The notes under the pieces: model-generated | Databases searched by the model: none | Seen by the model: only the letters and a program-made list of their open reading frames with translations | Told to the model about the DNA's origin: nothing | Part shown: piece by piece, positions 24,443 through 33,624 of the stretch | Position numbering within the stretch: the first letter of the stretch is position 1 | Layout of the letters: each line of letters begins with the position of its first letter | Origin: Haloprofundus marisrubri | Lineage (GTDB): Archaea; Halobacteriota; Halobacteria; Halobacteriales; Haloferacaceae | Length of the DNA: 64,000 nucleotides | Direction of reading: 5' to 3' | Assembly: GCF_001469955.1 (NCBI RefSeq) | Contig: NZ_LOPU01000018.1 | Span: forward strand, 312,001-376,000 | Translations under genes and position numbers: made by a program

Positions 24443-26083
24443 GTGACATCTTCGTTGAATCGCTGGCAGTCGATGCGCCTCCGTGTCGACTACCGCGCGA
24501 GTCTCAGCCTCGTTGGGACGGTGCTGAAGTATCTGGTCGTCCCGCTCATGCTTCCGGTCGCCGTCGCCCTCTACTACGGCGAGTCGGTCGTGCCGTTTCT
24601 CGTGACGATGCTCGTCACGGGTGCGCTCGGAACGTGGTTGGAGCGACTCGACCCCGAACCGGACCTCACCGCCCGAGAAGGCTTTCTGATGGTCGCGCTG
24701 ACGTGGTTTGCCGTCGCTGTCGTCGGCGCGGTTCCGTATCTCGTCGAAGCCCACGGCATTCCGTTTCTGCTCCCGCCGCTGGCCTCGTCGTCGACGCTCG
24801 CTAACCCGGTGAACGCACTGTTCGAGAGCATGAGCGGCTTCTCTACGACCGGGTCGACGGTTCTCGGCGACATCTCCTTCGACACCCACTCTCGCGGTAT
24901 CATGATGTGGCGACAGTTGACGCAGTGGCTCGGCGGGATGGGTATCGTCGTGCTCGCCGTCGCCATTCTCCCCGAACTCTCTGTCGGGGGCGCGCAGTTG
25001 ATGGACGCGGAAGCACCCGGCCCGAGCATCGAGAAACTCACGCCGCGCATCGCTCAGACGGCCCGATTGCTGTGGGGCGCGTACCTCGGATTCACGGTCC
25101 TCGAAATCCTGCTCCTGTACGGCCTCCACCGCGGCGGGATGGCCCCCAACATGGACCTGTACAACGCCGTCGCCCACGGGTTGACGACGATGCCGACCGG
25201 CGGGTTCTCACCGGAAGCGCGGAGTATCGAGGCGTTCTCCGCGGCCGCACAGTGGGTCATCATTCCCTTCATGGTCGTCGCCGGCATCAACTTCGCGCTC
25301 ATCTGGCGAGCGCTGACGGGTGACCCTCGGAAGCTCTTCGAGGACTCGGAGTTCCGTGCGTACCTCGGCATCGTCGCGGCGCTCACGGCGGTCATCGCCG
25401 GACTCCTGTTCAGCGGTAGCGGGTTCGTCACACCCGAAAGCGTCCCCACCGGTGGAACGTACGACGCGTCGTACGTCGTCGAAACCGCCGGTGCCATCGT
25501 CGGGAGCGTCGAACCGTCGATACGGGCGGCACTGTTCCAAGTTCTGGCGATGGTGACGACGACGGGGTACGCCAGTCTCGACTTCAACGCGTGGAGTGCG
25601 CCGACGAAGTATCTCCTGCTCTTTGCGATGTTTATCGGCGGTAGCGCCGGTTCGACCGGTGGTGGCATCAAAATCGTCCGCTGGTACGTCATCCTCAAAT
25701 CCATCCGCCGAGAGCTGTTCACAACTTCACACCCGGAGGCGGTTCGGCCCGTCCGCCTCGGGGGCCGTACTGTCGACGAGCGGGCCGTTCGCGGTATCTA
25801 CGCGTTCACGCTGCTCTACTTCGTCATCTTCGCGGTGGCGACGGTACTGCTCGCACTGGACGCCGTCCGCATCGGCCTCGATATCTCCGTGTTCGAGCTA
25901 ATAAGTGCCTCCGCGACGACCATCGGCAACGTCGGTCCCGGTTTCGGCTTCCTCGGTCCGATGGGCGGCTTCTTGGAGTTCTCGAACGCCTCGAAGCTCT
26001 TGATGGTCGTGCTGATGTGGATTGGCAGGCTGGAGATTCTCCCGGTGCTCGTCCTTCTGACGCCCGAGTACTGGCGTCGGTAG
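24443..26083 (+). CDS. trkH: Trk potassium uptake channel subunit TrkH
   Basis: A 546-residue potassium channel-like transporter with a GTG start. All four pore-helix/filter repeats are visible: SMSGFSTTGSTVL (about residues 130-142), GLTTMPTGGFSP, MVTTTGYASLD, and ATTIGNVGPGFG. The KIVRWYVILK segment and a C-terminal WIGRLEILPVLVLL match the family. It assembles with the TrkA ring encoded just upstream to import K+ driven by membrane potential. Confidence 0.94.
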   Translation: MTSSLNRWQSMRLRVDYRASLSLVGTVLKYLVVPLMLPVAVALYYGESVVPFLVTMLVTGALGTWLERLDPEPDLTAREGFLMVALTWFAVAVVGAVPYLVEAHGIPFLLPPLASSSTLANPVNALFESMSGFSTTGSTVLGDISFDTHSRGIMMWRQLTQWLGGMGIVVLAVAILPELSVGGAQLMDAEAPGPSIEKLTPRIAQTARLLWGAYLGFTVLEILLLYGLHRGGMAPNMDLYNAVAHGLTTMPTGGFSPEARSIEAFSAAAQWVIIPFMVVAGINFALIWRALTGDPRKLFEDSEFRAYLGIVAALTAVIAGLLFSGSGFVTPESVPTGGTYDASYVVETAGAIVGSVEPSIRAALFQVLAMVTTTGYASLDFNAWSAPTKYLLLFAMFIGGSAGSTGGGIKIVRWYVILKSIRRELFTTSHPEAVRPVRLGGRTVDERAVRGIYAFTLLYFVIFAVATVLLALDAVRIGLDISVFELISASATTIGNVGPGFGFLGPMGGFLEFSNASKLLMVVLMWIGRLEILPVLVLLTPEYWRR

Positions 26084-26206
26084 CGTCGTCGCTCGGACTC
26101 CTTCGTCGGCGGCGCTGTCGGTTGTTGCGGTGGTCTGGAGCTACAAACTGATTCACCTCGCGCCGACGGCGCCAGCTATTTCACACACACTTCTGTACGT
26201 CGTGAT

Positions 26207-26680
26207 ATGTCCTCGCGCGAACACGATTCGACCGTCGCCGACGAGACGGCCGACGGTTCCGGCGCTTCCGATGCTTCCAGCACTTCTGACGATTCAACCC
26301 AGCGAACCGCCCGCAACGAACAGTCGACGGAGACGGCGTACTGCCGCGAGTGCGGCGACGAGATAGTTCGGACAGCGTCGTTCTGCCCGCAGTGCGGCGC
26401 GAAACAGCCCGGAGGAGAGGGTCGACACCGCGTCGGCCCGGAGTCGACGGCGACGGAGTACGCCGACAGCCTCGGCGAGGACCGCCGTCTCGTCGCCGGA
26501 CTGTTGGCGATTCTGCTCGGTACGATCGGCGCACACAAGTTCTACCTCGGGCGCACGGGTTTCGGAATTCTCTACCTGCTGTTCTTCTGGACCGGGATTC
26601 CGACTATCGTCGGCATCATCGAGGGTGCTATCTACCTCTCGAAGAGTCCAGAACAGTTTCACGCGCAGTATTTCGACTGA
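26207..26680 (+). CDS. Zinc-ribbon and TM2-domain membrane protein
   Basis: A 157-residue protein. An acidic Ser/Thr-rich N-terminus is followed by a CxxC...CxxC zinc ribbon (YCRECGDEIVRTASFCPQCG, about residues 45-64), and then by a TM2 domain with two helices (LVAGLLAILLGTIGAHKFYLG and IPTIVGIIEGAIYL). The GxHKFYLGR turn between the helices is the TM2 hallmark. Proteins of this type are common in archaea and bacteria, but no biochemical role is established. It is monocistronic. Confidence 0.8.
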   Translation: MSSREHDSTVADETADGSGASDASSTSDDSTQRTARNEQSTETAYCRECGDEIVRTASFCPQCGAKQPGGEGRHRVGPESTATEYADSLGEDRRLVAGLLAILLGTIGAHKFYLGRTGFGILYLLFFWTGIPTIVGIIEGAIYLSKSPEQFHAQYFD

Positions 26681-26741
26681 GTCGTCGCTGGCGTCCACTT
26701 GCTTTGTCGTCGGACGACTCCGAAAATCAGAACGCCGACTC

Positions 26742-28019
26742 TCAGTTCTCGACGGCGCTCGCGGCCCGAACAATCGTCTCCTCGCCGAACTTCGGACCGA
26801 TGAGTTGCAGGCCGACCGGAAGGCCCTCAGCCTCGCCCGCCGGCACCGAGATGGCCGGGAGGTTCGCGAGGTTTACTGGTACCGTGTTCGCGTCGGTGAG
26901 GTACAACTGGAGCGGGTCGTCGAGGCTCTCGCCGAGTTTCGGCGGAAGGACGGGCATCGTCGGCGACGCCAGCACGTCGACTTCCTCGAAGGCGGCGTCG
27001 AAGTCCTGGGCAACCCACGCGCGGGCGTCCTGTGCTTTCTTGTAGTACTTGTCGTGGTAACCCGCCGAAAGCGCGTACGTTCCCAGAAGCACACGGCGTT
27101 TGACCTCCGCGCCGAAGCCCTCCTCGCGGGCGCGGGCGAACGACTCGTTCCAGTTGCCGTCGTAGCCGCCCGATTTCCCGTATCTGACGCCGTCGAACCG
27201 CGCGAGGTTCGAGGAGGCCTCGGACATGGCGATGACGTAGTACGCCTGTACCGCGTGGCCGACGGATTCGAGGCTCACTTCGGTCGTCTCCGCGCCCTGT
27301 GCTTCGAGGTCCGAGAGCGCCGCCTCGAACGTCTCGACGACGCGGTCGTCTGCGCCCTCTACCAGTTCGGTGGGGACGCCGATGGTCAGACCGTCGACGT
27401 CGCCGTCTGCGGCGCTGGCGTAGTCCGAATCCGCCCCTTCGTCGTGAGTCGTCGCATCGTTGGCGTCCGGGCCTGCGATGACGTCGAGCAGCTCGGCCGC
27501 TTCTTCGACGGTCGGTGCGAACGGGCCAATCTGCTCCAGGGAGTTCGCGTAGGCGACGAGGCCGTAGCGAGACACGAGTCCGTAGGTGGGTTTGATGCCG
27601 ACGACGCCGCAGAACGCCGCGGGGTTGCGGACCGACCCGCCGGTGTCGGTGCCGAGTGCGAGGTCGGCCTCGCCCGCTGCGACTGCCGCCGCGGAGCCAC
27701 CGGAGGACCCACCCGGGACCCGCTCTGGGTCGACGGGGTTTTTCGTCGCGCCGAACGCCGACGTCTCGGTGGTCGACCCCATCCCGAACTCGTCCATGTT
27801 CGCTTTGCCGACGATGGTCGCACCAGCGTTTTTCAGGCGTTCGACGACCGTCGCGTCGTACGGGGGAACGTAGTCGTCGAGCATCGCCGAGCCACAGGTC
27901 GTGCGGAGGCCTTCGGTACTGATGTTGTCCTTGACGGCGACTGTTTTGCCGCTTAGCGGGCCGTCGGCGTCGGAGTCGAGCGTCTCCTCGGTGACGAAGA
28001 TGTTGAGGTCCGCGGACAT
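26742..28019 (-). CDS. gatA: Asp-tRNA(Asn)/Glu-tRNA(Gln) amidotransferase subunit A
   Basis: A 425-residue amidase-signature enzyme releasing ammonia from glutamine for the GatCAB transamidation of Glu-tRNA(Gln) and/or Asp-tRNA(Asn). The Ser-cisSer-Lys triad elements are visible: VAVKDNIS (Lys), VPGGSSGGSA and GTDTGGSVRNPA. It is slightly short compared with bacterial GatA (about 480), as usual in haloarchaea. It begins immediately next to the gatC stop at 28020; gatB is not in the window. Confidence 0.94.
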   Translation of the reverse strand: MSADLNIFVTEETLDSDADGPLSGKTVAVKDNISTEGLRTTCGSAMLDDYVPPYDATVVERLKNAGATIVGKANMDEFGMGSTTETSAFGATKNPVDPERVPGGSSGGSAAAVAAGEADLALGTDTGGSVRNPAAFCGVVGIKPTYGLVSRYGLVAYANSLEQIGPFAPTVEEAAELLDVIAGPDANDATTHDEGADSDYASAADGDVDGLTIGVPTELVEGADDRVVETFEAALSDLEAQGAETTEVSLESVGHAVQAYYVIAMSEASSNLARFDGVRYGKSGGYDGNWNESFARAREEGFGAEVKRRVLLGTYALSAGYHDKYYKKAQDARAWVAQDFDAAFEEVDVLASPTMPVLPPKLGESLDDPLQLYLTDANTVPVNLANLPAISVPAGEAEGLPVGLQLIGPKFGEETIVRAASAVEN

Positions 28020-28298
28020 CTACGACACCTTCGGTCCTTTGAAGAAGCCGTCTTCGGACTCGGCGGCGTTCGAGAGCGCCTCCTCCTGGCTGAGACCCTC
28101 GTGGACCTCGTCGGGTCGCATCACGTTCACCAGTTCGGTCTCGGTGTCGACTTCGGGCACCTCGTCGAGTGCGTCGAAGTACGTGAGAATATCGGCGAAC
28201 TGCGCGGTGAACTCCTCGACTTCGTCGTCGTCGAGGTCGACCCGCGCGAGGGTCGCAACGTGACGCACTTCGTCGGCGTCGACGGACGTATCGCTCAT
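28020..28298 (-). CDS. gatC: Asp-tRNA(Asn)/Glu-tRNA(Gln) amidotransferase subunit C
   Basis: A 92-residue GatC, which stabilises GatA and wraps round GatB. The signatures VRHVATLARVDLDDDEVEEF and ILTYFDALDEV are clear, and the C-terminus ends in FFKGPKVS. I start at MSDTSVDADE (ATG 28298) because the upstream extension to 28508 lacks family similarity. It is operonic with gatA, with no intergenic space. Confidence 0.93.
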   Translation of the reverse strand: MSDTSVDADEVRHVATLARVDLDDDEVEEFTAQFADILTYFDALDEVPEVDTETELVNVMRPDEVHEGLSQEEALSNAAESEDGFFKGPKVS

Positions 28299-28510
28299 AC
28301 CGATTCGGTGTCGGGGGCCGGGAGTAAGGGTTTCGATGCACTGTGAGACGGCGCTGGGACTGCCCTCGGCGAAAGCGAAAAATACCCCCATCGTGACCAA
28401 ACGCCAGTCTGGGTCGGTCCCGAGCGGTCCGGTTCTGCATCGGAAATTCCGACGGTTCGACACGCCTGAATGCAGTTTTCGAGGCGTCTCGCGGCCGAAT
28501 ACAGCCACCA

Positions 28511-28597
28511 GACTTAAGTAAATCGCTTCCGAACAATGGAATGGAGAACAAGTCTACAAGAGAGGCGTCTCTCCACCACCCCACCCACCCCCCAACA
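28511..28597 (+). promoter_or_regulatory. tfb promoter and C-rich leader
   Basis: A TATA-like TTAAGTAAA (about 28513-28521) sits roughly 80 bases upstream of the tfb ATG at 28598. The segment 28571-28593 is almost pure C with a few A (CCACCACCCCACCCACCCCC). On the opposite strand this is a run of G-tracts. The leader would therefore be about 50 nt and unusually C-rich. Confidence 0.45.
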
Positions 28598-29578
28598 ATG
28601 ACTGACAGTGTCCGACGGTTCACGGGCGAGCGAACCCGACAGAGAGACGAAGAAGAGAACGAAGAAGAAGCCGACGAGACGCTAAACTGCCCGGAGTGCG
28701 GCGGACAGTTGGCTAGCGACACCGAACACGGCGAGACAGTCTGTCGAGACTGTGGCCTCGTCGTCGAGGAGGACGGCATCGACCGTGGCCCCGAGTGGCG
28801 CGCGTTCGACTCGAAGGAGAAAGACCAGAAGTCCCGCGTCGGCGCGCCGACGACGAACATGATGCACGACAAGGGGCTGTCGACCAACATCGGTTGGCAG
28901 AACAAAGACGCCTACGGCAACTCGCTGTCCAGCCGTCAGCGAGAGAAGATGCAGCGCCTGCGAACTTGGAACGAGCGCTTCCGCACGCGCGACTCCAAGG
29001 AGCGCAACCTGAAACAGGCGCTCGGCGAAATCGACCGCATGGCTTCTGCGTTGGGCCTCCCGGAGAACGTCCGCGAGACGGCCTCGGTCATCTACCGCCG
29101 CGCACTCAACGAGGACCTGCTGCCGGGACGCTCTATCGAGGGTGTCTCGACGGCCAGCCTCTACGCCGCGGCCCGACAGGCGGGGACGCCGCGCAGTCTC
29201 GACGAGATTGCGAGCGTCTCCCGCGTCGAGAAGGACGAAATCGCGCGGACGTACCGCTACGTCGTCCGCGAGCTGAAACTCGAAATTCAGCCCGCCGACC
29301 CCGAGAGCTACGTTCCCCGGTTTGCCTCGGACCTCGAACTCTCCGACGAGGCCGAGCGACGCGCCCGAAAGCTGCTCAAAAACGCCAAAGAACAGGGCGT
29401 CCACTCGGGTAAGTCGCCGGTGGGCCTCGCGGCCGCCGCCGTCTACGCGGCGTCGCTGCTGACGAACGAGAAAGTCACACAGAGCGAGGTCAGTGACGTC
29501 GCCAACATCAGCGAAGTCACCATCCGAAACCGCTACCACGAACTGCTCGAAGCCGAAGAGCAGGTTCACCTGCCGTAG
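28598..29578 (+). CDS. tfb: Transcription initiation factor IIB (TFB)
   Basis: A 326-residue archaeal TFIIB homologue recruiting RNA polymerase to TBP-DNA. An acidic N-terminus precedes the zinc ribbon (CPECGGQLASDTEHGETVCRDCG shown by CPECGG and VCRDCG, about residues 29-52), the B-reader/linker (GPEWRAFD), and two cyclin-like repeats (RMASALGLPENVRETASVIY at about 150 and LELSDEAERRARKLL at about 245). Haloarchaea carry several TFBs, and which one this is cannot be told. I chose ATG 28598 over 28541 because the extension is unrelated. Confidence 0.94.
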   Translation: MTDSVRRFTGERTRQRDEEENEEEADETLNCPECGGQLASDTEHGETVCRDCGLVVEEDGIDRGPEWRAFDSKEKDQKSRVGAPTTNMMHDKGLSTNIGWQNKDAYGNSLSSRQREKMQRLRTWNERFRTRDSKERNLKQALGEIDRMASALGLPENVRETASVIYRRALNEDLLPGRSIEGVSTASLYAAARQAGTPRSLDEIASVSRVEKDEIARTYRYVVRELKLEIQPADPESYVPRFASDLELSDEAERRARKLLKNAKEQGVHSGKSPVGLAAAAVYAASLLTNEKVTQSEVSDVANISEVTIRNRYHELLEAEEQVHLP

Positions 29579-29711
29579 TCGGACTCTCCGCGAACGCACT
29601 GCGCTTCGACACCCCGTTTCGACCGTTTTCTGTCGTTGCACTGCTTTCGAGCGACTGCTACTGCCGCCGTGAAGTCACGGCGATTATAGCCGCCCGCGCC
29701 AACCGCCCGGC

Positions 29712-30182
29712 ATGGAGACGACGCGGCATTTCACGGCGACGGTGTACATCGTCAACGACGGCGCGACGGCGCTACACGAACACAAGCGTCTGAACCTCAG
29801 ACTGCCACCGGGCGGCCACGTCGACAGAGACGAACTCCCGCACGAGGCGGCGCTCAGAGAGGCCCGCGAGGAGACGGGACTGCCCCCGACACTGCTGACC
29901 GACCAGCGAGATATTGCCTCCGAGACAGCGCGGACGATTCCGCGGCCACGCCATCTGTTGCTCGAAGATATCAACGTTCACGGCGACGAAGTCGGCCACC
30001 AACATATCGACCATATCTACTACGCGACGGTCGAATCACGGCGTATCGACCCCGCAGACGGTGAGGAGAGTTCAGAGGTCTGGGAGTGGTACACGTCCGA
30101 AGACCTCCGGACGAGCGACCTCGACGCCGACGTCGTCGAACTCGGCTTGGACGCTATCGACTGTGCGACCGAACGGCGCTGA
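29712..30182 (+). CDS. Nudix hydrolase
   Basis: A 156-residue Nudix protein. The Nudix box GGHVDRDELPHEAALREARE, continuing ETGLP (about residues 35-59), fits Gx5Ex7REUxEExGU with all catalytic acids. The family hydrolyses nucleoside diphosphates linked to another moiety, and the substrate is not evident. The stretch HQHIDHIYYATVES is a typical second-half beta segment. It stands alone on the plus strand. Confidence 0.85.
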   Translation: METTRHFTATVYIVNDGATALHEHKRLNLRLPPGGHVDRDELPHEAALREAREETGLPPTLLTDQRDIASETARTIPRPRHLLLEDINVHGDEVGHQHIDHIYYATVESRRIDPADGEESSEVWEWYTSEDLRTSDLDADVVELGLDAIDCATERR

Positions 30183-30443
30183 ACACCACGCCAGACGACC
30201 TCGCTCCGGAGGTTTATACGCGAAGACCCGGCCACAACACCGTATGTAGTGAGCAGCGACCGGACGGGTGTCGAGGCGGTTGCGCGGTGACCGCCCGTCC
30301 GACCGAGCGTTCGACACCGCCTGTTCGCATTTTCACCCGCTCTGGAAACTCATTCACCAATCGGTGACTGTACGCTTCTCTGTCTATTCTTCGACCGTGG
30401 AATCCGCGAACTTTTCCCTCCGCGTCTTTTCGCCTTCGATAGC

Positions 30444-32795
30444 ATGAATCGAAACCGGGAGGACATTGGGTCCTTCGCCTTCCGGCGGGAAGCAGAGACG
30501 GAGGGGTCCTTCGAGCGTGCGCTGCTCCGTGTGGCCGACGAGGCGGTCTGTCGGGTCGACGACGGCGGAACCGTTCTCGACGCAAACGATGCGTGCTGTT
30601 CGCTGGTCGACCGTGAGTACCACTCGCTTCTGGGCGACTCGCTCGCCGCACTCGTCGTCGACGACGACCGACAGCGCGTCGAGTCGACGCTGGAGCGGGC
30701 CGTCTCGGACGCTGACTCCGCCTCGAAGCAGGTTACCGTCTCCGTCCGTTCGGGCACCGCCACTCGACGCTGTTCGCTTCGATTCGCCCCGTTCGACGCC
30801 GGCGACGGGACAGTCGACGTCGCGTGTCTCTTCCGTCCGGACCCGGAACCCGGCGACCGGGAGGGACGGCTACGACGCGAGCGAGACGGCCTTCGGACGG
30901 AACTCGACGAGGTGTTCGAACGCCTCTCCGACGGCGTCGTCGCCCTCGACACGGACCTTCGGTTCACCTACGTCAACGAGTACGCACTCGACTACCTGAA
31001 CTGCAGTCGAGACGAGTTGATCGGTGCGCAGGCGTGGGACGTGTTCGAGGTCGAAGAGTCGTCGGAGACGGCGATTCACGAGGCGCTCGCCACGCAGTCG
31101 TCGACGACGTTCGAGCGGTACTACGACCCCGTGGACGCGTGGATAGAAGGGACTGTCTACCCGTCCGAGACCGGTCTCTCGATTTACTTCCGAGACGTGA
31201 CCGAGCGGAAAACGCGGGAGCGAGAGCTTCAGCAGTACAAATCCATCGTCGAAACGGTGTCGGATGGCGTCTACGCCGTCGATGAGGAGAACCGTTTCGT
31301 GTTCGTCAACGAGGCGTACGCGGAGATGGTCGGCTACTCGCAAGAGAGACTGCTCGGGTCGTCCGTGACGCTCGTCTACGACGACGCCATCAACGAGCAG
31401 GCGCTGACGCGTGTCGACGCCGTGCGAAAGAACGAACGCGAGCGTGCGACCGTGGAAGCCGAACTTCGGACGGCGGACGGTCGGACCATCGACACGGAGA
31501 CGAAAATCGAGTCGTTCCCGCTCGAAGACGGCGTCGGACGACTCGGCGTCTGTCGGAACGTCACGGAGCGAAAGCGCCGCGAGCGCCGCCTCGAACAGCA
31601 GCGCTCGCAGTTGTCGACGCTGAACGACCTCAACGAAGTCGTCAACGAAATCGCGCACGCCGTCGTCGAGTCGTCGACCCGCGACGAAATCGAACGCCGC
31701 GTCTGCGAACGTCTCACAGCGTCGAGTTCGTACGCGTTCGCGTGGGTCGGTGCTGTCGACGCCGAAACCGGTGAGGTCGTCCCTCGGACCGAGGCCGGAG
31801 CGACAGCGTACCTCGACGGACTCACCATCACCGTCGACGACAGCGACACCGGTGACGGACCGACCGCGAGAGCGATTCGAACGCAGGAAGTCGCCGTCGT
31901 CCGCGACACCGCGACCGACCCGACGTACCGACCGTGGAACGACCGCGCCCGCGAGTTCGGCGTCGAGGCGTCGGCGGCGATTCCTATCGCCTACGAAGGG
32001 TCGTTGTACGGTGTGTTGAACGTCTACACCGACCGCTTTGCGGCTTTCGGTGAGCGCGAACGACGCGTCGTAGGACGACTCGGCGAGATTATCGCTCACG
32101 CCATCGCCGCGATAGAGCGCAAGGAAGCGCTCATGAGCGACGACATCGTCGAAATCGATTTCCACAGCAACGACCTGTTCGCGGCGCTGTCGTTCGACCC
32201 CGACGACGACGTGGACATCCGCTTCGAGCGGACGGTTCCGTTGGGTGACGGCGAGTTTCTGGAGTACGGACGTGCCACCTCGAACTCGGTGGAGGCGCTT
32301 CGCTCGCTCGTCGACAACGTCCCGCATTTCGAGTCGCTGAACGTGTTCACCACCGAGTTCGACGAAGTGCGATTCGAACTCAGACTCTCGGAACCACCGG
32401 TGTCGTCGATAGCCGCCGCCCACGGTGGCCGGGTCCGCAGAGGCCGGATTCAGGGCCACGAGTACCACCTGACCGTCGAACTCCCACCCAGCGCCGACGT
32501 CCGAGCGGTCGTCAACGCGGTCCAAGAGGCGTACCCCCAACTGGAACTCATCGCACAACGGCATAGTCGCCGACGCGGTGACGAGGACCGCCCGCTCTCG
32601 CAGACGCTGTGGAGTTCGCTCACGGACAGACAGCGTGCGGCGCTGGAAGCGGCGTACTACTCGGGATTCTTCGAGTGGCCCCGCGAGAGTTCCGGAAACG
32701 ACGTTGCAGCGTCGCTCGGCGTCTCGCCGCCGACGTTCCACCAACATCTCCGTCACGCCCAGAAGAAACTGTTCGAGGAACTGCTCGAACAGTAG
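30444..32795 (+). CDS. PAS-PAS-PAS-GAF Bat-type HTH transcription regulator
   Basis: A 783-residue sensor-regulator of the bacterio-opsin activator type. A degenerate PAS domain lies at about residues 25-130, PAS at about 145-255 (FERLSDGVVALDTDLRFTYV), PAS at about 265-375 (VSDGVYAVDEENRFVFVNEA), and GAF at about 395-550 (SSYAFAWVGAVD, AIPIAYEGSLYGVLNVY). A Bat-specific domain and a C-terminal HTH_10 follow (LTDRQRAALEAAYYSGFFEW and LGVSPPTFHQHLRHAQKKLF). It probably integrates redox, light or small-molecule signals and binds DNA, but the signal is unknown. There is no histidine kinase domain. Confidence 0.88.
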   Translation: MNRNREDIGSFAFRREAETEGSFERALLRVADEAVCRVDDGGTVLDANDACCSLVDREYHSLLGDSLAALVVDDDRQRVESTLERAVSDADSASKQVTVSVRSGTATRRCSLRFAPFDAGDGTVDVACLFRPDPEPGDREGRLRRERDGLRTELDEVFERLSDGVVALDTDLRFTYVNEYALDYLNCSRDELIGAQAWDVFEVEESSETAIHEALATQSSTTFERYYDPVDAWIEGTVYPSETGLSIYFRDVTERKTRERELQQYKSIVETVSDGVYAVDEENRFVFVNEAYAEMVGYSQERLLGSSVTLVYDDAINEQALTRVDAVRKNERERATVEAELRTADGRTIDTETKIESFPLEDGVGRLGVCRNVTERKRRERRLEQQRSQLSTLNDLNEVVNEIAHAVVESSTRDEIERRVCERLTASSSYAFAWVGAVDAETGEVVPRTEAGATAYLDGLTITVDDSDTGDGPTARAIRTQEVAVVRDTATDPTYRPWNDRAREFGVEASAAIPIAYEGSLYGVLNVYTDRFAAFGERERRVVGRLGEIIAHAIAAIERKEALMSDDIVEIDFHSNDLFAALSFDPDDDVDIRFERTVPLGDGEFLEYGRATSNSVEALRSLVDNVPHFESLNVFTTEFDEVRFELRLSEPPVSSIAAAHGGRVRRGRIQGHEYHLTVELPPSADVRAVVNAVQEAYPQLELIAQRHSRRRGDEDRPLSQTLWSSLTDRQRAALEAAYYSGFFEWPRESSGNDVAASLGVSPPTFHQHLRHAQKKLFEELLEQ

Positions 32796-32873
32796 CCCGT
32801 TCCTGTCCATTCAAAATCACTAACTGGTTAGGCCTCGTACTCATTGGGGTTCGCTTGCAACGCCGAGTACGCG

Positions 32874-33524
32874 ATGACCGACGAACAACTCCCCTCCGTA
32901 CCAGACGACGCCGACGAACTGTCGCGGATGCTGGCAGCGCTCTCGCATCCGCATTGTCGGCACGTCGTAGCCCAATTGTCGGCCGACTCCGCCCCGTCGA
33001 CGCTCTCGGAACTCGTCTCGGCGCTTCGAGCGTCCGACGCGCCGGCTTCTGACCCAGTCGCCGACGACTCCGCGTCGGAGTCACTCGCCATCTCACTGCA
33101 CCACGTTCACCTGCCAAAGCTCGCAGACGCCGGACTCGTCGAGTACGACCCGTCCAGTCGGACGCTGGCGCGCGGCCATCGGCTCGACACTCGGGACACC
33201 GAGCTCGCGGCCGAGTTCGTGGCACAACTGGATGACGAACTGAGCAGCGCCGAGGTACGGCTGTTCGCCACGCCTGCGACTCGGGCGACACTGAGCGTGC
33301 TCCGTGACGCCGTCGACACGGAACTCTCCCTTTCGAGCGTGGCTGCAGAACTCAGCGCACAACTCGGCGGTTCTCGACGGACGCACGCGTCGCGTCTCCG
33401 ACACTCTCTCCTCCCGAAACTCGCCGTCACCGGCGTCGTCGACTACGACGAGAGTACAAAGACGGTGTCGCTCCGGCACCACTCGGTGCTGTGTGACGAC
33501 CCGTCTTCGCCGGTACACATCTGA
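32874..33524 (+). CDS. Tandem DUF7344-type winged-helix protein
   Basis: A 216-residue protein with two DUF7344-like HTH modules. The first runs from LSRMLAALSHPHCRHVVAQL to SLHHVHLPKLADAGLVEYD, and the second from VRLFATPATRATLSVL to RHSLLPKLAVTGVVDYD. Each ends in the same [HS]xLPKLAxxGxVxYD pattern, an internal duplication of one fold. It is a probable transcription regulator with unknown target. The start at ATG 32874 (MTDEQLPS) is preferred over a TTG ten codons upstream. Confidence 0.72.
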   Translation: MTDEQLPSVPDDADELSRMLAALSHPHCRHVVAQLSADSAPSTLSELVSALRASDAPASDPVADDSASESLAISLHHVHLPKLADAGLVEYDPSSRTLARGHRLDTRDTELAAEFVAQLDDELSSAEVRLFATPATRATLSVLRDAVDTELSLSSVAAELSAQLGGSRRTHASRLRHSLLPKLAVTGVVDYDESTKTVSLRHHSVLCDDPSSPVHI

Positions 33525-33590
33525 AACGAGCGCACCGACTGCGCTGACTGCGCTGGCGTCGACGTCTTGGTCCCCCGTCGGTCTCACTTC

Positions 33591-33620
33591 GTTATCGCCC
33601 GTTATCGCCCGTTATCGCTC
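33591..33620. repeat. 10-bp tandem repeat x3
   Basis: Three adjacent copies of GTTATCGCCC, the third with one change (GTTATCGCTC), in the short gap between the tandem HTH gene and the asparagine-synthase-like gene. Confidence 0.9.
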
Positions 33621-33624
33621 ACCA

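Noticed and set aside
32829-32844. Another iron-type operator (GTTAGGCCTCG)
   Set aside because: Only the left arm resembles the palindrome; the right arm is missing.
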